The notes: generated by a model from the sequence alone, not told the origin. DNA of 64,000 bases from Dehalococcoidia bacterium UBA2158 (GCA_002328185.1 DCWQ01000007.1:1-64000), one strand, 5' to 3'. Counted from the first letter of the stretch, positions 17,131 through 25,998 are shown. Program-made: numbers and translations.

Positions 17131-18705
17131 TTGCTATCGGTATCTGACCTGCGCCGCGCCGTTAAGACCGCCCTGGCATTCGCCTCCGCCCAACCCGATG
17201 TGGTCGAGGCGGAAGTCTTTGCGTCGGCCGGGGCGAACCTCACCGTCCGGCTCAACTACACCTCTCATATACCCAGCAATGGTGTCGAAGAACCCAAATC
17301 CACCGAGGGCTACGGCCTGGGCATCCGGGCCACTTTCCACACACCGGACGGTGTCAAAACAGGGTTCGGTAGCGAGCCCACCGACCTATCTGTGGAAGGG
17401 ACTGAACGGGCTTTGGACAGGGCCCGCGTCGGAGCGGTCTACGACGCCGAATTCGTTTCGCTGCCAAAACTGGACTTCCCCCAGCGTCCAGCCGAGAACG
17501 ATGGCACCCCGATGGCCAATTACGACCCCGCATTGATGCGCATTGGCGGCAAGGGTCTGGTGAACGCAGGCTGGCGCATGATGGACCGGGCCCTGGGCGC
17601 ATTCCAGTCCTCCGAGGACCTGTTGGGCCTGGCCGGTTCATCGGAGAAAATGGCCGAACTGGGACTGATTCTGGGTGGGGACGTGGTCATGCTCCAAGAT
17701 CGGATGGCCATCGCATCGACTCACATACCCCGGGTGCAGACCGAGCAGAACACGCTGATTATGTCATTCGCCACAGCCATGATCGAGGGCCAAGCCAGCA
17801 AGGGAAGCGGCTGGTCCGTAGGAAGTGAGCTGGCCAATTTTACTGGGGAGGCTGCTGCTGAGGCTGCGCGTAACGCCATCGAATCCATGGGCGGCGAACG
17901 CATCCCGACGGGCAACTACAACGTGATTCTGGGCCCCCAAGCGGTAGCCGAGATATTGGAATGGGTGCTGATGCCGGGGCTCTCCCTGAACATGTTTTAC
18001 GCCGGGGCCTCGCCGTTCATGGGCAAACTGAACCAGATGGTGGCATCCGAAGACTTCAACCTCTACGACGACGGAGCCGCCCCCGGCTTACCCAGTTCCA
18101 AGTCCATCACCGACGAGGGTCTGCCCACCGGTCGCACCGAATTGATCAACAAGGGCACGCTTTCGGGACTGCTGGCCGACTACTACAACTATCAGCGCAT
18201 ACTGAACGACCCCACCGGGCGAGAGAAGCTGGGAGTGAACCCTGTCGACGCCCTAGCCAGCATCGCACCCCGGAACGGGTTCCGGTCCGGTAACGGTGGA
18301 GGACGCGATTTCAGGGCCATGCCCAACACCGTATCCAGCAACCTGGTCATTGAGGGCACCAGCGGCCACAGCCAGGAAGAGCTGCTGGGGCTGGTCGGCA
18401 ACGGCGTGTACATCGGCCGCATCTGGTACACCTATCCGGTGAACGGCATCACCAGCGGCGACTTCAGCGGAACCATAATCGGCGACTCCTACCTGATCAA
18501 GGATGGCAGGTTCGCCGCGCCACTAAAGCCCAACACGGTGCGCATGAACGATAACGTCCTGCGCATGATCAACAACACCCTGGGCATCGCAGCCCAACGC
18601 CGGGCCACTGTGCGTTGGTCGTCGGACCAGGTGACCTGGGCCCCGGAGATCGCGGTGGCTTGCTTCGACCTGGAGGAAATCTCCGAGTACATGGAGAGTG
18701 TTTAA
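17131..18705 (+). CDS. TldE/PmbA-like partner of TldD
   Basis: The 524-residue protein belongs to the TldD/PmbA family but lacks a HExxxH motif, so it should be the non-catalytic TldE-type partner. Recognisable blocks are YGLGIRATFHTPDGVKTGFGS near the N-terminus (seen in parts), GNYNVILGPQAVAEIL in the middle and LVIEGTSGHSQEELLG near the C-terminus. The start is a TTG with GAGGA 11 bases upstream. Its stop codon directly abuts the ATG of the enoyl-CoA hydratase gene, so the two are probably translated together. Confidence 0.88.
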   Translation: MLSVSDLRRAVKTALAFASAQPDVVEAEVFASAGANLTVRLNYTSHIPSNGVEEPKSTEGYGLGIRATFHTPDGVKTGFGSEPTDLSVEGTERALDRARVGAVYDAEFVSLPKLDFPQRPAENDGTPMANYDPALMRIGGKGLVNAGWRMMDRALGAFQSSEDLLGLAGSSEKMAELGLILGGDVVMLQDRMAIASTHIPRVQTEQNTLIMSFATAMIEGQASKGSGWSVGSELANFTGEAAAEAARNAIESMGGERIPTGNYNVILGPQAVAEILEWVLMPGLSLNMFYAGASPFMGKLNQMVASEDFNLYDDGAAPGLPSSKSITDEGLPTGRTELINKGTLSGLLADYYNYQRILNDPTGREKLGVNPVDALASIAPRNGFRSGNGGGRDFRAMPNTVSSNLVIEGTSGHSQEELLGLVGNGVYIGRIWYTYPVNGITSGDFSGTIIGDSYLIKDGRFAAPLKPNTVRMNDNVLRMINNTLGIAAQRRATVRWSSDQVTWAPEIAVACFDLEEISEYMESV

Positions 18706-19509
18706 ATGGCTTTTGAAACGATAATTTTCGAGAAGATGGACGGCGTGGGCATCATAACCATGAACCGCCCCGAGTCCCGTAACGCCCTGATAATGCAGAT
18801 GGTCGCCGAGATGGGCGAGGCCATCGAGGCGTGCAATATGTCTGATGTCCGGGCGGTGCTGCTCACAGGTTCTGGCGGAGGATTCTGTTCCGGCGCCGAC
18901 CTTAAGTTTCTCCTAGAGACCTCCGGCAGCGACGACCCAAAAAAATTGCAAGAATACATCCGGAATCTGGCCGACGAACTGCATCACAAGGTGGTCCTGG
19001 GGTTGCGGGGGTTGGAGAAACCGGTGGTGGCCGGCATCAACGGTGTTGCCGCAGGCGCGGGCTTCAGCCTAACGCTGGGCTGCGACATCCGGGTGGCCGC
19101 TAGCAGCGCCCGGTTCCTGATGGCCTACGCCAACATCGGGGCGCCCGCCGACGGCGGTTCTACCTACCTGCTGCCCCGCTTGGTAGGCGCAGGCCGGGCC
19201 ATGGAACTCTACCTGGCCAGCCAGCCAACTAGCGCGCAAGCAGCCTTGGAGATCGGATTGGTCACCCAGGTGGTCGAGGACGAAGGGCTGCACCGCCACG
19301 CCATGGAATTCGCGGTCCGGCTAGCCCAAGGACCCACCGCAGCCTTCGGACGGGTCAAAGGCCTGTTCGACGCTTCTTGGGACAACGACATCGCCACCCA
19401 ATTGGACGCCGAGACCGCGACCTTCGTCGACGTCTGCCTAACCGAAGATTTCCAAGAGGGAATCAAAGCTTTCACGGAACGCCGACAGGCACGGTTCCAG
19501 GGAAAGTAA
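18706..19509 (+). CDS. Enoyl-CoA hydratase/isomerase family protein
   Basis: The 267-residue protein is a crotonase-superfamily enzyme, likely acting on a CoA thioester. It has the oxyanion-hole segments SGGGFCSGADLK (about 54-65) and NGVAAGAGFSLTLGCD (about 107-122), and the downstream FLMAYANIGAPADGGSTYLLPRL. The second catalytic Glu of hydratases is not obvious at the usual place: the segment reads ANIGAPADGGS, with Asp aligned near one of the two Glu positions. It may therefore be an isomerase or another crotonase. It shares a junction with tldE (stop and start adjacent). The substrate is unknown. Confidence 0.88.
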   Translation: MAFETIIFEKMDGVGIITMNRPESRNALIMQMVAEMGEAIEACNMSDVRAVLLTGSGGGFCSGADLKFLLETSGSDDPKKLQEYIRNLADELHHKVVLGLRGLEKPVVAGINGVAAGAGFSLTLGCDIRVAASSARFLMAYANIGAPADGGSTYLLPRLVGAGRAMELYLASQPTSAQAALEIGLVTQVVEDEGLHRHAMEFAVRLAQGPTAAFGRVKGLFDASWDNDIATQLDAETATFVDVCLTEDFQEGIKAFTERRQARFQGK

Positions 19510-19521
19510 GGGCTGGCTGGC

Positions 19522-22017
19522 TTACTCCAATTCCGCCATCGTGATTCCGTCGCCGCCCGGCCCTTCTCCGTTCTCGGCTGATATCACTAGAGGGTGGCCA
19601 CCCAGGTATTCGCGGATGGCCTGGCGAAGAGCTCCAGTACCTTTGCCGTGGATGATACGTAGTGATCCGGCTCCCTCCAATACCGCGTCGTTGAGGGCTT
19701 CATCAACCCGGCTTAAGGCTTCATCAACCCGCATGCCGCGCAGGTCTAGATCGGCATTTGGGGCTTTTCTTGGCGCACGATCCAGGTACACTCCCTGGAT
19801 TGCCGCCGCCGGGTGTCCTTCGGCCTGACGCTCCAGTTGGTACACCGGTATCTTGGCCCGCATGATGCCCAGCAGCACCTCCACCCGGTCCTGCCCGTCG
19901 GCGGCAGCGATAACCTCCACCGGCTGGGCGATACCCCTGATGTAGACCCGATCTCCCTCTTTCAATATGGACTGCCAAGGCACCCGTTCGACCTCGATGG
20001 GCGACCAAGCGGCCGATTCCAGTTGACGCTGGACCTCCCGGAGCTCATCGCGATGGGCTTGAATATCCTGTCGCGAAGCCTCAACTGCCCTGGCCTGAGA
20101 TTCGGCTTCCTGCCGCAATTCGCCAGCTTCCAAAGAGCGTTCGGCCCTGACCAGGCGGTCCAAGATCCCGCTGATGCGCCACTGGAGTTCCTGGCGGGAC
20201 TCCTCCACCAAGTTGGCCTTGGCCGACTCCACATCGGCCAATTGGCCGTCGAGTTCCCGCTGCTTCCGGGTCACGTCAGCCGTGACGATCTCGGCTTCTT
20301 CCCGCAGTTCCTCCACCACCCGACGTTCCTGTTGTAGCTCTTGCAACAAGCCTTCAGTCGCTTGCTCGACGGGGGAGACACCACTTCGGGCGTCGTCAAT
20401 TACTTCCTGAGGTACGCCCAGACGGGCGGCGATGGTCAGTGCGTAGCTCCGGCCCGGCAGTCCCAGGGTCAAGCGATAGGTGGGTTCCAGGGACGCGGGG
20501 TCGAGGTCTACGCTGGCGTTGACCATGCCCGGCTGGTCTTGCACCATCCTGGCGACGCCCCGGTGGTGGGTGGTTCCGACCACGAAGGAGCCGATCCTCT
20601 GGAAGTACCGGAGCACGGCGCTGGCCAATGCTGAACCCTCTTCTGGGTCGGTGCTAGTGCCAAGTTCATCGACCAACACCAGGGAGTGGACCGTGGCCCG
20701 GGACATGATTCGCTTCAGGTTGGCAATATGGGAGCTGAACGTGGACAAGGACTCTTCGATGCTCTGCTGGTCTCCGATGTCCGCGTAGACGCCGTCGAAC
20801 CTGGGGAAATGGGCTTCTTCGGCGGGGACGTGCAGGCCAGACTGGGCCATCATGGCCAGCAACCCCACTGTCTTCAGGGTCACCGTCTTGCCCCCGGCAT
20901 TGGGCCCGGTGATCAGCATGACTCCCTGGTCTCGTTCCAGATCGACGCTTACAGGAACGACCGTGCCGGTGAGCAACGGGTGTCTTGCTCGGACCAACTT
21001 CAAGTGCCTCTCTGAAACTCCCTGGTCGGAGACCCACGGGGCCACCGCCGTGAGGGCGGCCGAGTAGCGGGCCTTGGCGATGTCTAAGTCGAGCCGCCCC
21101 ATCAGGTCCAAGGTCAGAAGCAGGTCTTCGCCGGACATCCCTACCATCCCTGACAACTGCCGCAGCACCCGCTCGACTTCCCTTTCTTCAGCCAGGCGGG
21201 CCTCCCGCCAGCGGTTCCCGACCTCGACGGCCGGCATGGGCTCGACGAACACCGTCGCTCCGCTGTCGGAGACGTCGTGGACGATGCCAGGCACCCGGTA
21301 CCGAAGCTCGGCCTTAATCAGCAGCACCATGCGGCCGTTGCGCTGGGTTATCAGCGGCTCTTGGACCACCTCCGACCGCTGCAGTCGGCGCAGGTTACGC
21401 TCCATGATCTCATTGAGGCGGTTCTGGGCCTGCCGTGACTCCTGGCGGAGGTTGTGTAAAACCGGACTCGCATTGTCCAATACTTCGCCGGCTGGGCTGA
21501 TGGCGCCGGAGATAGCTCTTTCCAGGTCGCCCAACTCAGGTAGGTTGTCAGCGACACTGGAGAGCATTGGTATCTCTTCGTGCCGGCCGAGTTCCGTGCG
21601 GTCGTGGCGTGCCGCCCGGAGCAGTTCTCGAACCAAGAACAGTTCATCGCCGCGGAGCAGCCCGCCCAACAAAGCACGCTGGAGCAATTCCCGGAAGTCC
21701 TCGTCAGGGCCAAATTCCAATCTGCCGCCCTGGTCCAGGTACTGCCTGGCCTCGGAAGTCTCCTGCAGCCGGGTTGCTATCTCCAGCAAATCACGGCTGG
21801 GAGAAAGGGCCCGCGCACGCTCACCGCCGACCACGGTCTTGGTGTAGGTGGCGATCTGCTCCAGGACCCTGCCAAACTCCAGTAGCGGCCCGGCGAAATG
21901 GAAACCGCCCAGGTCGCTATCCCAGGTGCTGGGCCCGCTACGAGTGCTGAAATCGTGCCGACCGGGTTCGGTCGCAGATTCCTGCTGATTGTCAGGCTCT
22001 AGTTCAGCGTCGTTCAA
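19522..22017 (-). CDS. mutS2: MutS2 family ATPase with Smr domain (RqcU-like)
   Basis: MutS2 is a MutS-type ATPase lacking the mismatch-recognition domains. In Bacillus it binds collided ribosomes and splits them for quality control; in other species it was described as suppressing recombination. The 831-residue protein has Walker A GPNAGGKT at 371-378, the signature LSTFSSHIANLKRIM, Walker B LVLVDELGTSTDPEEGSA, a long coiled coil (about 540-650) and a KOW-like beta domain (KEGDRVYIRG). It ends in a C-terminal Smr domain (757-831) with LDLR and HGKGTG motifs. The start is three bases after the stop of a Vms1-like release factor gene, indicating one operon and a ribosome-rescue role. Confidence 0.95.
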   Translation of the reverse strand: MNDAELEPDNQQESATEPGRHDFSTRSGPSTWDSDLGGFHFAGPLLEFGRVLEQIATYTKTVVGGERARALSPSRDLLEIATRLQETSEARQYLDQGGRLEFGPDEDFRELLQRALLGGLLRGDELFLVRELLRAARHDRTELGRHEEIPMLSSVADNLPELGDLERAISGAISPAGEVLDNASPVLHNLRQESRQAQNRLNEIMERNLRRLQRSEVVQEPLITQRNGRMVLLIKAELRYRVPGIVHDVSDSGATVFVEPMPAVEVGNRWREARLAEEREVERVLRQLSGMVGMSGEDLLLTLDLMGRLDLDIAKARYSAALTAVAPWVSDQGVSERHLKLVRARHPLLTGTVVPVSVDLERDQGVMLITGPNAGGKTVTLKTVGLLAMMAQSGLHVPAEEAHFPRFDGVYADIGDQQSIEESLSTFSSHIANLKRIMSRATVHSLVLVDELGTSTDPEEGSALASAVLRYFQRIGSFVVGTTHHRGVARMVQDQPGMVNASVDLDPASLEPTYRLTLGLPGRSYALTIAARLGVPQEVIDDARSGVSPVEQATEGLLQELQQERRVVEELREEAEIVTADVTRKQRELDGQLADVESAKANLVEESRQELQWRISGILDRLVRAERSLEAGELRQEAESQARAVEASRQDIQAHRDELREVQRQLESAAWSPIEVERVPWQSILKEGDRVYIRGIAQPVEVIAAADGQDRVEVLLGIMRAKIPVYQLERQAEGHPAAAIQGVYLDRAPRKAPNADLDLRGMRVDEALSRVDEALNDAVLEGAGSLRIIHGKGTGALRQAIREYLGGHPLVISAENGEGPGGDGITMAELE

Positions 22018-22020
22018 TGT

Positions 22021-22776
22021 TCACCAATCGAATCCCCAGACGCGGCTCTCGTGGAGAGTGCTACCCAGGTCATCTAGGGTGTCACGTTTGGGGTCTCGGA
22101 TATTAAGTCTTCGTTTGAGAGTGATGTCTTTGTAATCATCCAGGCGCGGACAGACCTTGAGGAGGCCATTCAGAGTGAACTTCTCTCCACCCAGTATCAC
22201 GTGGTCCAGCTCATCAGCGACCGGCTCGAATTGGGTGCGGATGGTCTCGCAGACCTTGACGTAAAGCCGGCGAATCTGACCTTCTCTGACGCGGGTGTAG
22301 CGGAGTTGTGAAGTGCCCCCAGCGTGGTGCTTGCCCTTCACGTAGCGGGAGTCGGTCTTCGAAGTTGCCAGGTCTCCGCCCCGATACACCGCCACCGAGT
22401 AGCGGCCCAGGCGGACGAGCACCACCCCTACTGTGCGCTCGCCGTCCAAAAGGGACCACAGCGGCCCCTCGTTCCAAACATTAAATTGGCTACTTTCAGT
22501 TACAGGGAATGGTGGCGCGATAACCAACGCCCGGTCTCCGGTACGAAGGCAGACCAGGCCACATCCACTCTCCTCAGGCGTCTTGCCCAACCGCGACAAC
22601 CGCTCTCGCCATTCGGGAGACTTGACAGCCTCGCCGGGCCGCAGGTATACCGACGACGCAGCAACACCTTCGGACGGGCTCCGCACGTTCAGCAGGTTGC
22701 GCAATCGCTCGATGGTGAGCCAGTCTCCGACGAGGCTGGCAGCAGACGTGGCGGGTTTTTGTTTTGATTGGGTCAT
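22021..22776 (-). CDS. Vms1-like (VLRF1) peptidyl-tRNA hydrolase / release factor
   Basis: The 251-residue protein resembles the VLRF1 family, the bacterial counterpart of eukaryotic Vms1/ANKZF1, which cleaves peptidyl-tRNA on 60S subunits stalled after ribosome splitting. The key motif is KGKHHAGGTSQLRYTRVRE (147-165). It contains Gly154-Thr-Ser-Gln157, the GxxQ loop whose Gln replaces the GGQ of release factors, followed by the basic helix. Upstream is the RNase-H-like eRF1 domain-2 core (VGVVLVRLGRYSVAVYRGG), and LDHVILGGEKFTLNGLL follows the loop. A TACAAT -10 box at 22794-22789 predicts a very short leader. The gene is directly upstream of mutS2, which suggests a split-then-release pathway. 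Family assignment is by motif memory only. Confidence 0.8.
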   Translation of the reverse strand: MTQSKQKPATSAASLVGDWLTIERLRNLLNVRSPSEGVAASSVYLRPGEAVKSPEWRERLSRLGKTPEESGCGLVCLRTGDRALVIAPPFPVTESSQFNVWNEGPLWSLLDGERTVGVVLVRLGRYSVAVYRGGDLATSKTDSRYVKGKHHAGGTSQLRYTRVREGQIRRLYVKVCETIRTQFEPVADELDHVILGGEKFTLNGLLKVCPRLDDYKDITLKRRLNIRDPKRDTLDDLGSTLHESRVWGFDW

Positions 22777-22868
22777 GATTACTCAAGAAATTGTACCACC
22801 GTGTGCTCCCACTTCCTTCACGTTTGCGTGGGCCTTAGAATAGCCTCACCAAGCATTCGGAGAAACCC

Positions 22869-23669
22869 ATGACATCACAGCAGAACCTGACCCCGCTCCA
22901 ACGGCAGGCACGCGTGCTGGAGCGGCTAGACGAAGGGTACAAAACACTCCACGCCTCCCTGGAAGGACTTGATCCTGTGGACGCCTTCTTGGGCTCCAGG
23001 TGGTCGGTGTGGGAGGTGTTGAACCACCTAGACACCGAGAAATTCGTGGCGGCCCTGGAAGATATCGCCACCGAGAAGATGGACATGCTGCCCCCGTTCA
23101 ACACGCGGGAGGCGAAGCTCAAGTCTGACGTCGCCCATCTGGACGACAACTACCGGCGATTCCGTGCGCTGGTGGAGAGTCTGACTGAAGAGAAGATGTC
23201 CCAGCTAGTGACCGCGCCTAACCCGGAAAACTCCTTCCCGGCTCTGACACTGCTGGAGTTGGTGGAACGATCGTCGGGCCATTGGACCACCCACGCCCGG
23301 CAGATCGTGTTGACCCGCCAGTACGTGGAGGCGTTCAACGCCAAGGAACGGGCCGTGACCTTCATTGCTCTGGATCCTGACCGCCCTTCCGAGTTGGGCG
23401 TCTCGGCCGTTGGCCTGCTGAAACACGCCGATTACGTGGCGGGCAGTCCTGAGGTCTTGGACGCGGTCCGCAACTCCGCCAGCGGGACCGAATTGGAGCT
23501 GAACGGCAAGAACACCGACGAGGTCTTAGCCCGAATGGGCAGGGACACCCGCGCCGGGCTTTGGGTCGTGATCTGCACCATCGGCAGTCCATCGGTGTCC
23601 AACCCGGTTTTGCTGAAGGCGGCTGAGGAGCATTGCGACAAGGTGGTCATCATGAAGGCAGGGCAATAA
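22869..23669 (+). CDS. DinB-like protein with unrecognised C-terminal domain
   Basis: The 266-residue protein begins with a four-helix DinB-like region (about 1-150). Metal-ligand-like histidines sit in WEVLNHLDTEKF and SGHWTTHARQI. DinB-fold proteins include thiol transferases and metal-dependent hydrolases, but no specific reaction can be assigned. The C-terminal part (about 160-266) looks like a separate alpha/beta domain, with WVVICTIGSPSVSNPVLL and DKVVIMKAG, and I do not recognise it. GGAGAAACCC precedes the ATG. It is divergent from the release factor-mutS2 operon. Confidence 0.65.
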   Translation: MTSQQNLTPLQRQARVLERLDEGYKTLHASLEGLDPVDAFLGSRWSVWEVLNHLDTEKFVAALEDIATEKMDMLPPFNTREAKLKSDVAHLDDNYRRFRALVESLTEEKMSQLVTAPNPENSFPALTLLELVERSSGHWTTHARQIVLTRQYVEAFNAKERAVTFIALDPDRPSELGVSAVGLLKHADYVAGSPEVLDAVRNSASGTELELNGKNTDEVLARMGRDTRAGLWVVICTIGSPSVSNPVLLKAAEEHCDKVVIMKAGQ

Positions 23670-23680
23670 CTCCGGCTAGT

Positions 23681-23709
23681 TTGCCCCACCGAATCAGTTT
23701 TGCTACACT
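23681..23709 (+). promoter_or_regulatory. Candidate promoter of the NIPSNAP gene
   Basis: TTGCCC at 23681-23686 and TACACT at 23704-23709 are separated by 17 bases. The predicted start near 23716 gives a leader of about 84 bases before the ATG at 23800. Confidence 0.4.
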
Positions 23710-23799
23710 GTCGCGTAACTTCACGCTCGCCTGTGATTAAGCTCGGAAACGAGCCTGGGAGGGCCGACAGAAAGCATTCGAACCCGGAGAGGAGCCGCC

Positions 23800-24420
23800 A
23801 TGATCTACGAAGTGCGTACCTACGTCCTGAAACCCGGCAGCGTCCCTGAATTCGAGAAAAATTTCGGCGAGGCTCTGCCCTACCGCGAGAAGTACTCCAA
23901 GTTGGGGGCTTTCTGGCATACCGAGATCGGTCCTTTGAATCAGGTTATCCACGTTTGGCCCTACGAGAATGTGGAAGAGCGCAACAGCATCCGCGCCGAG
24001 GCTGCCAAGGACGACCACTGGCCGCCGCCAAATGACCCGGACATGTATGTCAGCATGAACTCAGAGATCTTCATCCCGGCGCCGTTCATGCGCCCCTTGG
24101 GCGGCGACCAAGCGTTGGGCGCACTCTATGAGATGCGCACTTACACCTACAAGACCGGCAGCATCGGCAAGGTGATCGACATCTGGGCCGAGGCCGTACC
24201 CGCCAGGGAAGAGTTCTCCCCGTTGGCCGCCGCAATGTACACCGACGTCGGCGGACTGAACAAGTGGGTCCACATCTGGCCCTACGCCGACCTAGAACAA
24301 CGGAGCAATATCAGGGCCGAGTCGGTCAAAACCCCGTCTTGGCCGCCGCCCACCCGCGAGTTCCTGGTCAACCAAGAGAACAAGATAATGGTCCCCGCAT
24401 CTTTCTCCCCCATGCACTAG
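23800..24420 (+). CDS. NIPSNAP family protein, two tandem domains
   Basis: NIPSNAP domains are small ferredoxin-like alpha-beta barrels of uncertain function, often found near catabolic genes. The 206-residue protein holds two copies. Copy one starts YEVRTYVLKPGSVPEFEKNF and includes HVWPYENVEERNSIR. Copy two starts YEMRTYTYKTGSIGKVIDIW and includes HIWPYADLEQRSNIR. The internal repeat suggests the protein makes an intramolecular pseudo-dimer. No catalytic residues are assigned. The gene is followed by a nest of palindromic repeats. Confidence 0.88.
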   Translation: MIYEVRTYVLKPGSVPEFEKNFGEALPYREKYSKLGAFWHTEIGPLNQVIHVWPYENVEERNSIRAEAAKDDHWPPPNDPDMYVSMNSEIFIPAPFMRPLGGDQALGALYEMRTYTYKTGSIGKVIDIWAEAVPAREEFSPLAAAMYTDVGGLNKWVHIWPYADLEQRSNIRAESVKTPSWPPPTREFLVNQENKIMVPASFSPMH

Positions 24421-24523
24421 CGGCGCAGCCGTGTTTTGTCTGGACAAGCCGGGTAGCGGTCTGTGAGGGGGCTTTGCCAGAGATTTTCGGTAAAGTCCCC
24501 TTCGTCGTTAAGTCCGCCTCCTC

Positions 24524-24671
24524 CGTTATTCCCGCTTTCGCAGGAATAACGGGGGGTTATCCCTTCTCCCGCGCACGGGAGAGAGTTAAGGTGAGGGCAA
24601 CGGTTCTCTCCAGGTCATCTGCCAACCGCCATGGTTGGCTGAGTGGATTCCCGCTTGAGCCGGCATGACGG
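24524..24671. repeat. Nest of four palindromic intergenic repeats
   Basis: The gap between the NIPSNAP and aldolase genes holds several perfect or near-perfect inverted repeats in series. These are CGTTATTCC/GGAATAACG (24524-24551), TCTCCCG/CGGGAGA (24565-24582), GCCAACC/GGTTGGC (24621-24639) and a segment ending in GGCATGACGG (24644-24671) that is the inverse of the first unit. The outer pair matches the ends of another element at 36393-36506. Such elements are non-coding, can fold as RNA hairpins, and are probably mobile or expanded repeat families. No gene is present here. Confidence 0.7.
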
Positions 24672-24686
24672 TGGAGCAAAGCATTT

Positions 24687-25406
24687 ATGAATAACATCGA
24701 CGAACAATTGGAGCTGTTGGTCACGGCCAACCGGATTTTGGCGCGGGAGAGTGTCGTCGATGCCTACGGGCACGTCAGCATCCGGCACCCAGAGCACCCC
24801 GACCGGTACATCCTGTCCCAGTCGCGGGCCCCTGACCTGGTGGAAGTCCCCGACCTGATGGAGTACGCCCTGCAGGGAGACCCCATCGACCAGCAGGGCC
24901 GCCCCATGTACACCGAGCGGCCGATCCACGGCGGCATCTACGAAGCCCGGGATGACGTGTTGGCCGTCGTGCACAACCACGCGCCATCGGTGATTCCTTT
25001 CACCGTTACAAACACGCCCCTGCGCCCCATCCTTCACTTGGCCGCCCTGACCGGGCCCGAACTGCCGGTCTGGGATATACGCGACAACTTCGGAGACACC
25101 AATCTGTTGGTCACCACGATGGACCAGGGCCGTGATTTGGCCAGCTGTCTGGGCGACCGCCGGGTGTCGCTGATGCGGGGCCACGGTTGCGTGATCGCCG
25201 GAAAATCCATACGGGAAGTGGTGATGGCTTCGGTCTACCTTCAGGTCAACGCGGGGATGCTGCTAGAGGCCCTGCGCCTGGGCGATGTTAAATACTTGTC
25301 GCCAGGCGAGATCGAAGCGATGACCGAGAGCCAGATGAGTCTCACCGGCCAAGAACGGGCCTGGGAGTATTGGGCCAACCGGGCCGGCCGGGGCAAGAAA
25401 GCCTAG
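24687..25406 (+). CDS. Class II aldolase/adducin family protein
   Basis: The 239-residue protein has the fold of fuculose-phosphate aldolase-type enzymes, which use zinc to cleave or form carbon-carbon bonds. Metal-ligand histidines are in AVVHNHAPS (HxH) and MRGHGCVIAGKS; an acidic catalytic residue is seen in ERPIHGGIYEARDDV. It begins 15 bases after the palindromic repeat nest, with GGTGGAG as a weak ribosome site. The last codon overlaps the GTG of the next gene, so the two are coupled. The substrate is unknown; members also act as decarboxylases. Confidence 0.88.
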   Translation: MNNIDEQLELLVTANRILARESVVDAYGHVSIRHPEHPDRYILSQSRAPDLVEVPDLMEYALQGDPIDQQGRPMYTERPIHGGIYEARDDVLAVVHNHAPSVIPFTVTNTPLRPILHLAALTGPELPVWDIRDNFGDTNLLVTTMDQGRDLASCLGDRRVSLMRGHGCVIAGKSIREVVMASVYLQVNAGMLLEALRLGDVKYLSPGEIEAMTESQMSLTGQERAWEYWANRAGRGKKA

Positions 25407-25798
25407 TGACTCCGCAAGCTGAACCGGAGATCGTCGAGGAGATCAAAGCTGCCAACCAGCGGTTCTACGACGCCTTTTCTGACCTGGACATTGCGGGCAT
25501 GGACCGCATCTGGGAGAACTCCGGTCGGGCAATGTGCGTTCACCCCGGTTGGCCCCCATTGGTCGGCTGGGACGATATTCGCCTGAGCTGGGAGCGCATC
25601 TTCCAGAACACCGCCCTGATGCAGTTCCAGGTGCGGTATCTGAACGTGGTTGTCCAGGGAGAGTTTGGCTACGTGACCTGCATTGAGGGCATCACCAGCG
25701 TGGTGCAGGGAACGGCCACCAACTTCAGCACCTTCGCCACCAACGTCTTCGCCCGCTACGAAGGCGGCTGGCGCATGACCGCCCACCACGCCTCTTAG
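25406..25798 (+). CDS. SnoaL/NTF2-like domain protein
   Basis: The 130-residue protein is a small cone-shaped alpha+beta barrel of the NTF2-like superfamily. Recognisable segments are an N-terminal helix (IKAANQRFYDAFSDLDIAGM), VHPGWPPLVGWDDIRLSWERIF and the final strand FARYEGGWRMTAHHAS. The start is a GTG whose first base is the last base of the preceding TAG, giving tight coupling to the aldolase-like gene; an in-frame ATG at 25370 would overlap further. Members bind small hydrophobic ligands or act as isomerases. The two-gene unit may be one catabolic step, which is inference. Confidence 0.8.
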   Translation: MTPQAEPEIVEEIKAANQRFYDAFSDLDIAGMDRIWENSGRAMCVHPGWPPLVGWDDIRLSWERIFQNTALMQFQVRYLNVVVQGEFGYVTCIEGITSVVQGTATNFSTFATNVFARYEGGWRMTAHHAS

Positions 25799-25998
25799 GG
25801 AGGCTGAGCCCAGTATCCCAGCCACCAATTCCCACCTCGCCGGTCGTAATCCGCACCGACCTTTCCGACGGTCTCCACCCGCCACCTGATAAAATAGATC
25901 CTGCTGCCCAGCCGCCCGCCGGCCTTCCGGCTTGAGGTTGATTGTGCCTAACCGCGCGCCCTTTGGCAACCCCATAGAACCGAGAAAGGACACCAATC

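Noticed and set aside
24524..24671. CRISPR array
   Set aside because: The units are unequal palindromes of different sequence, not identical direct repeats with similar-length spacers, and no cas gene is present.
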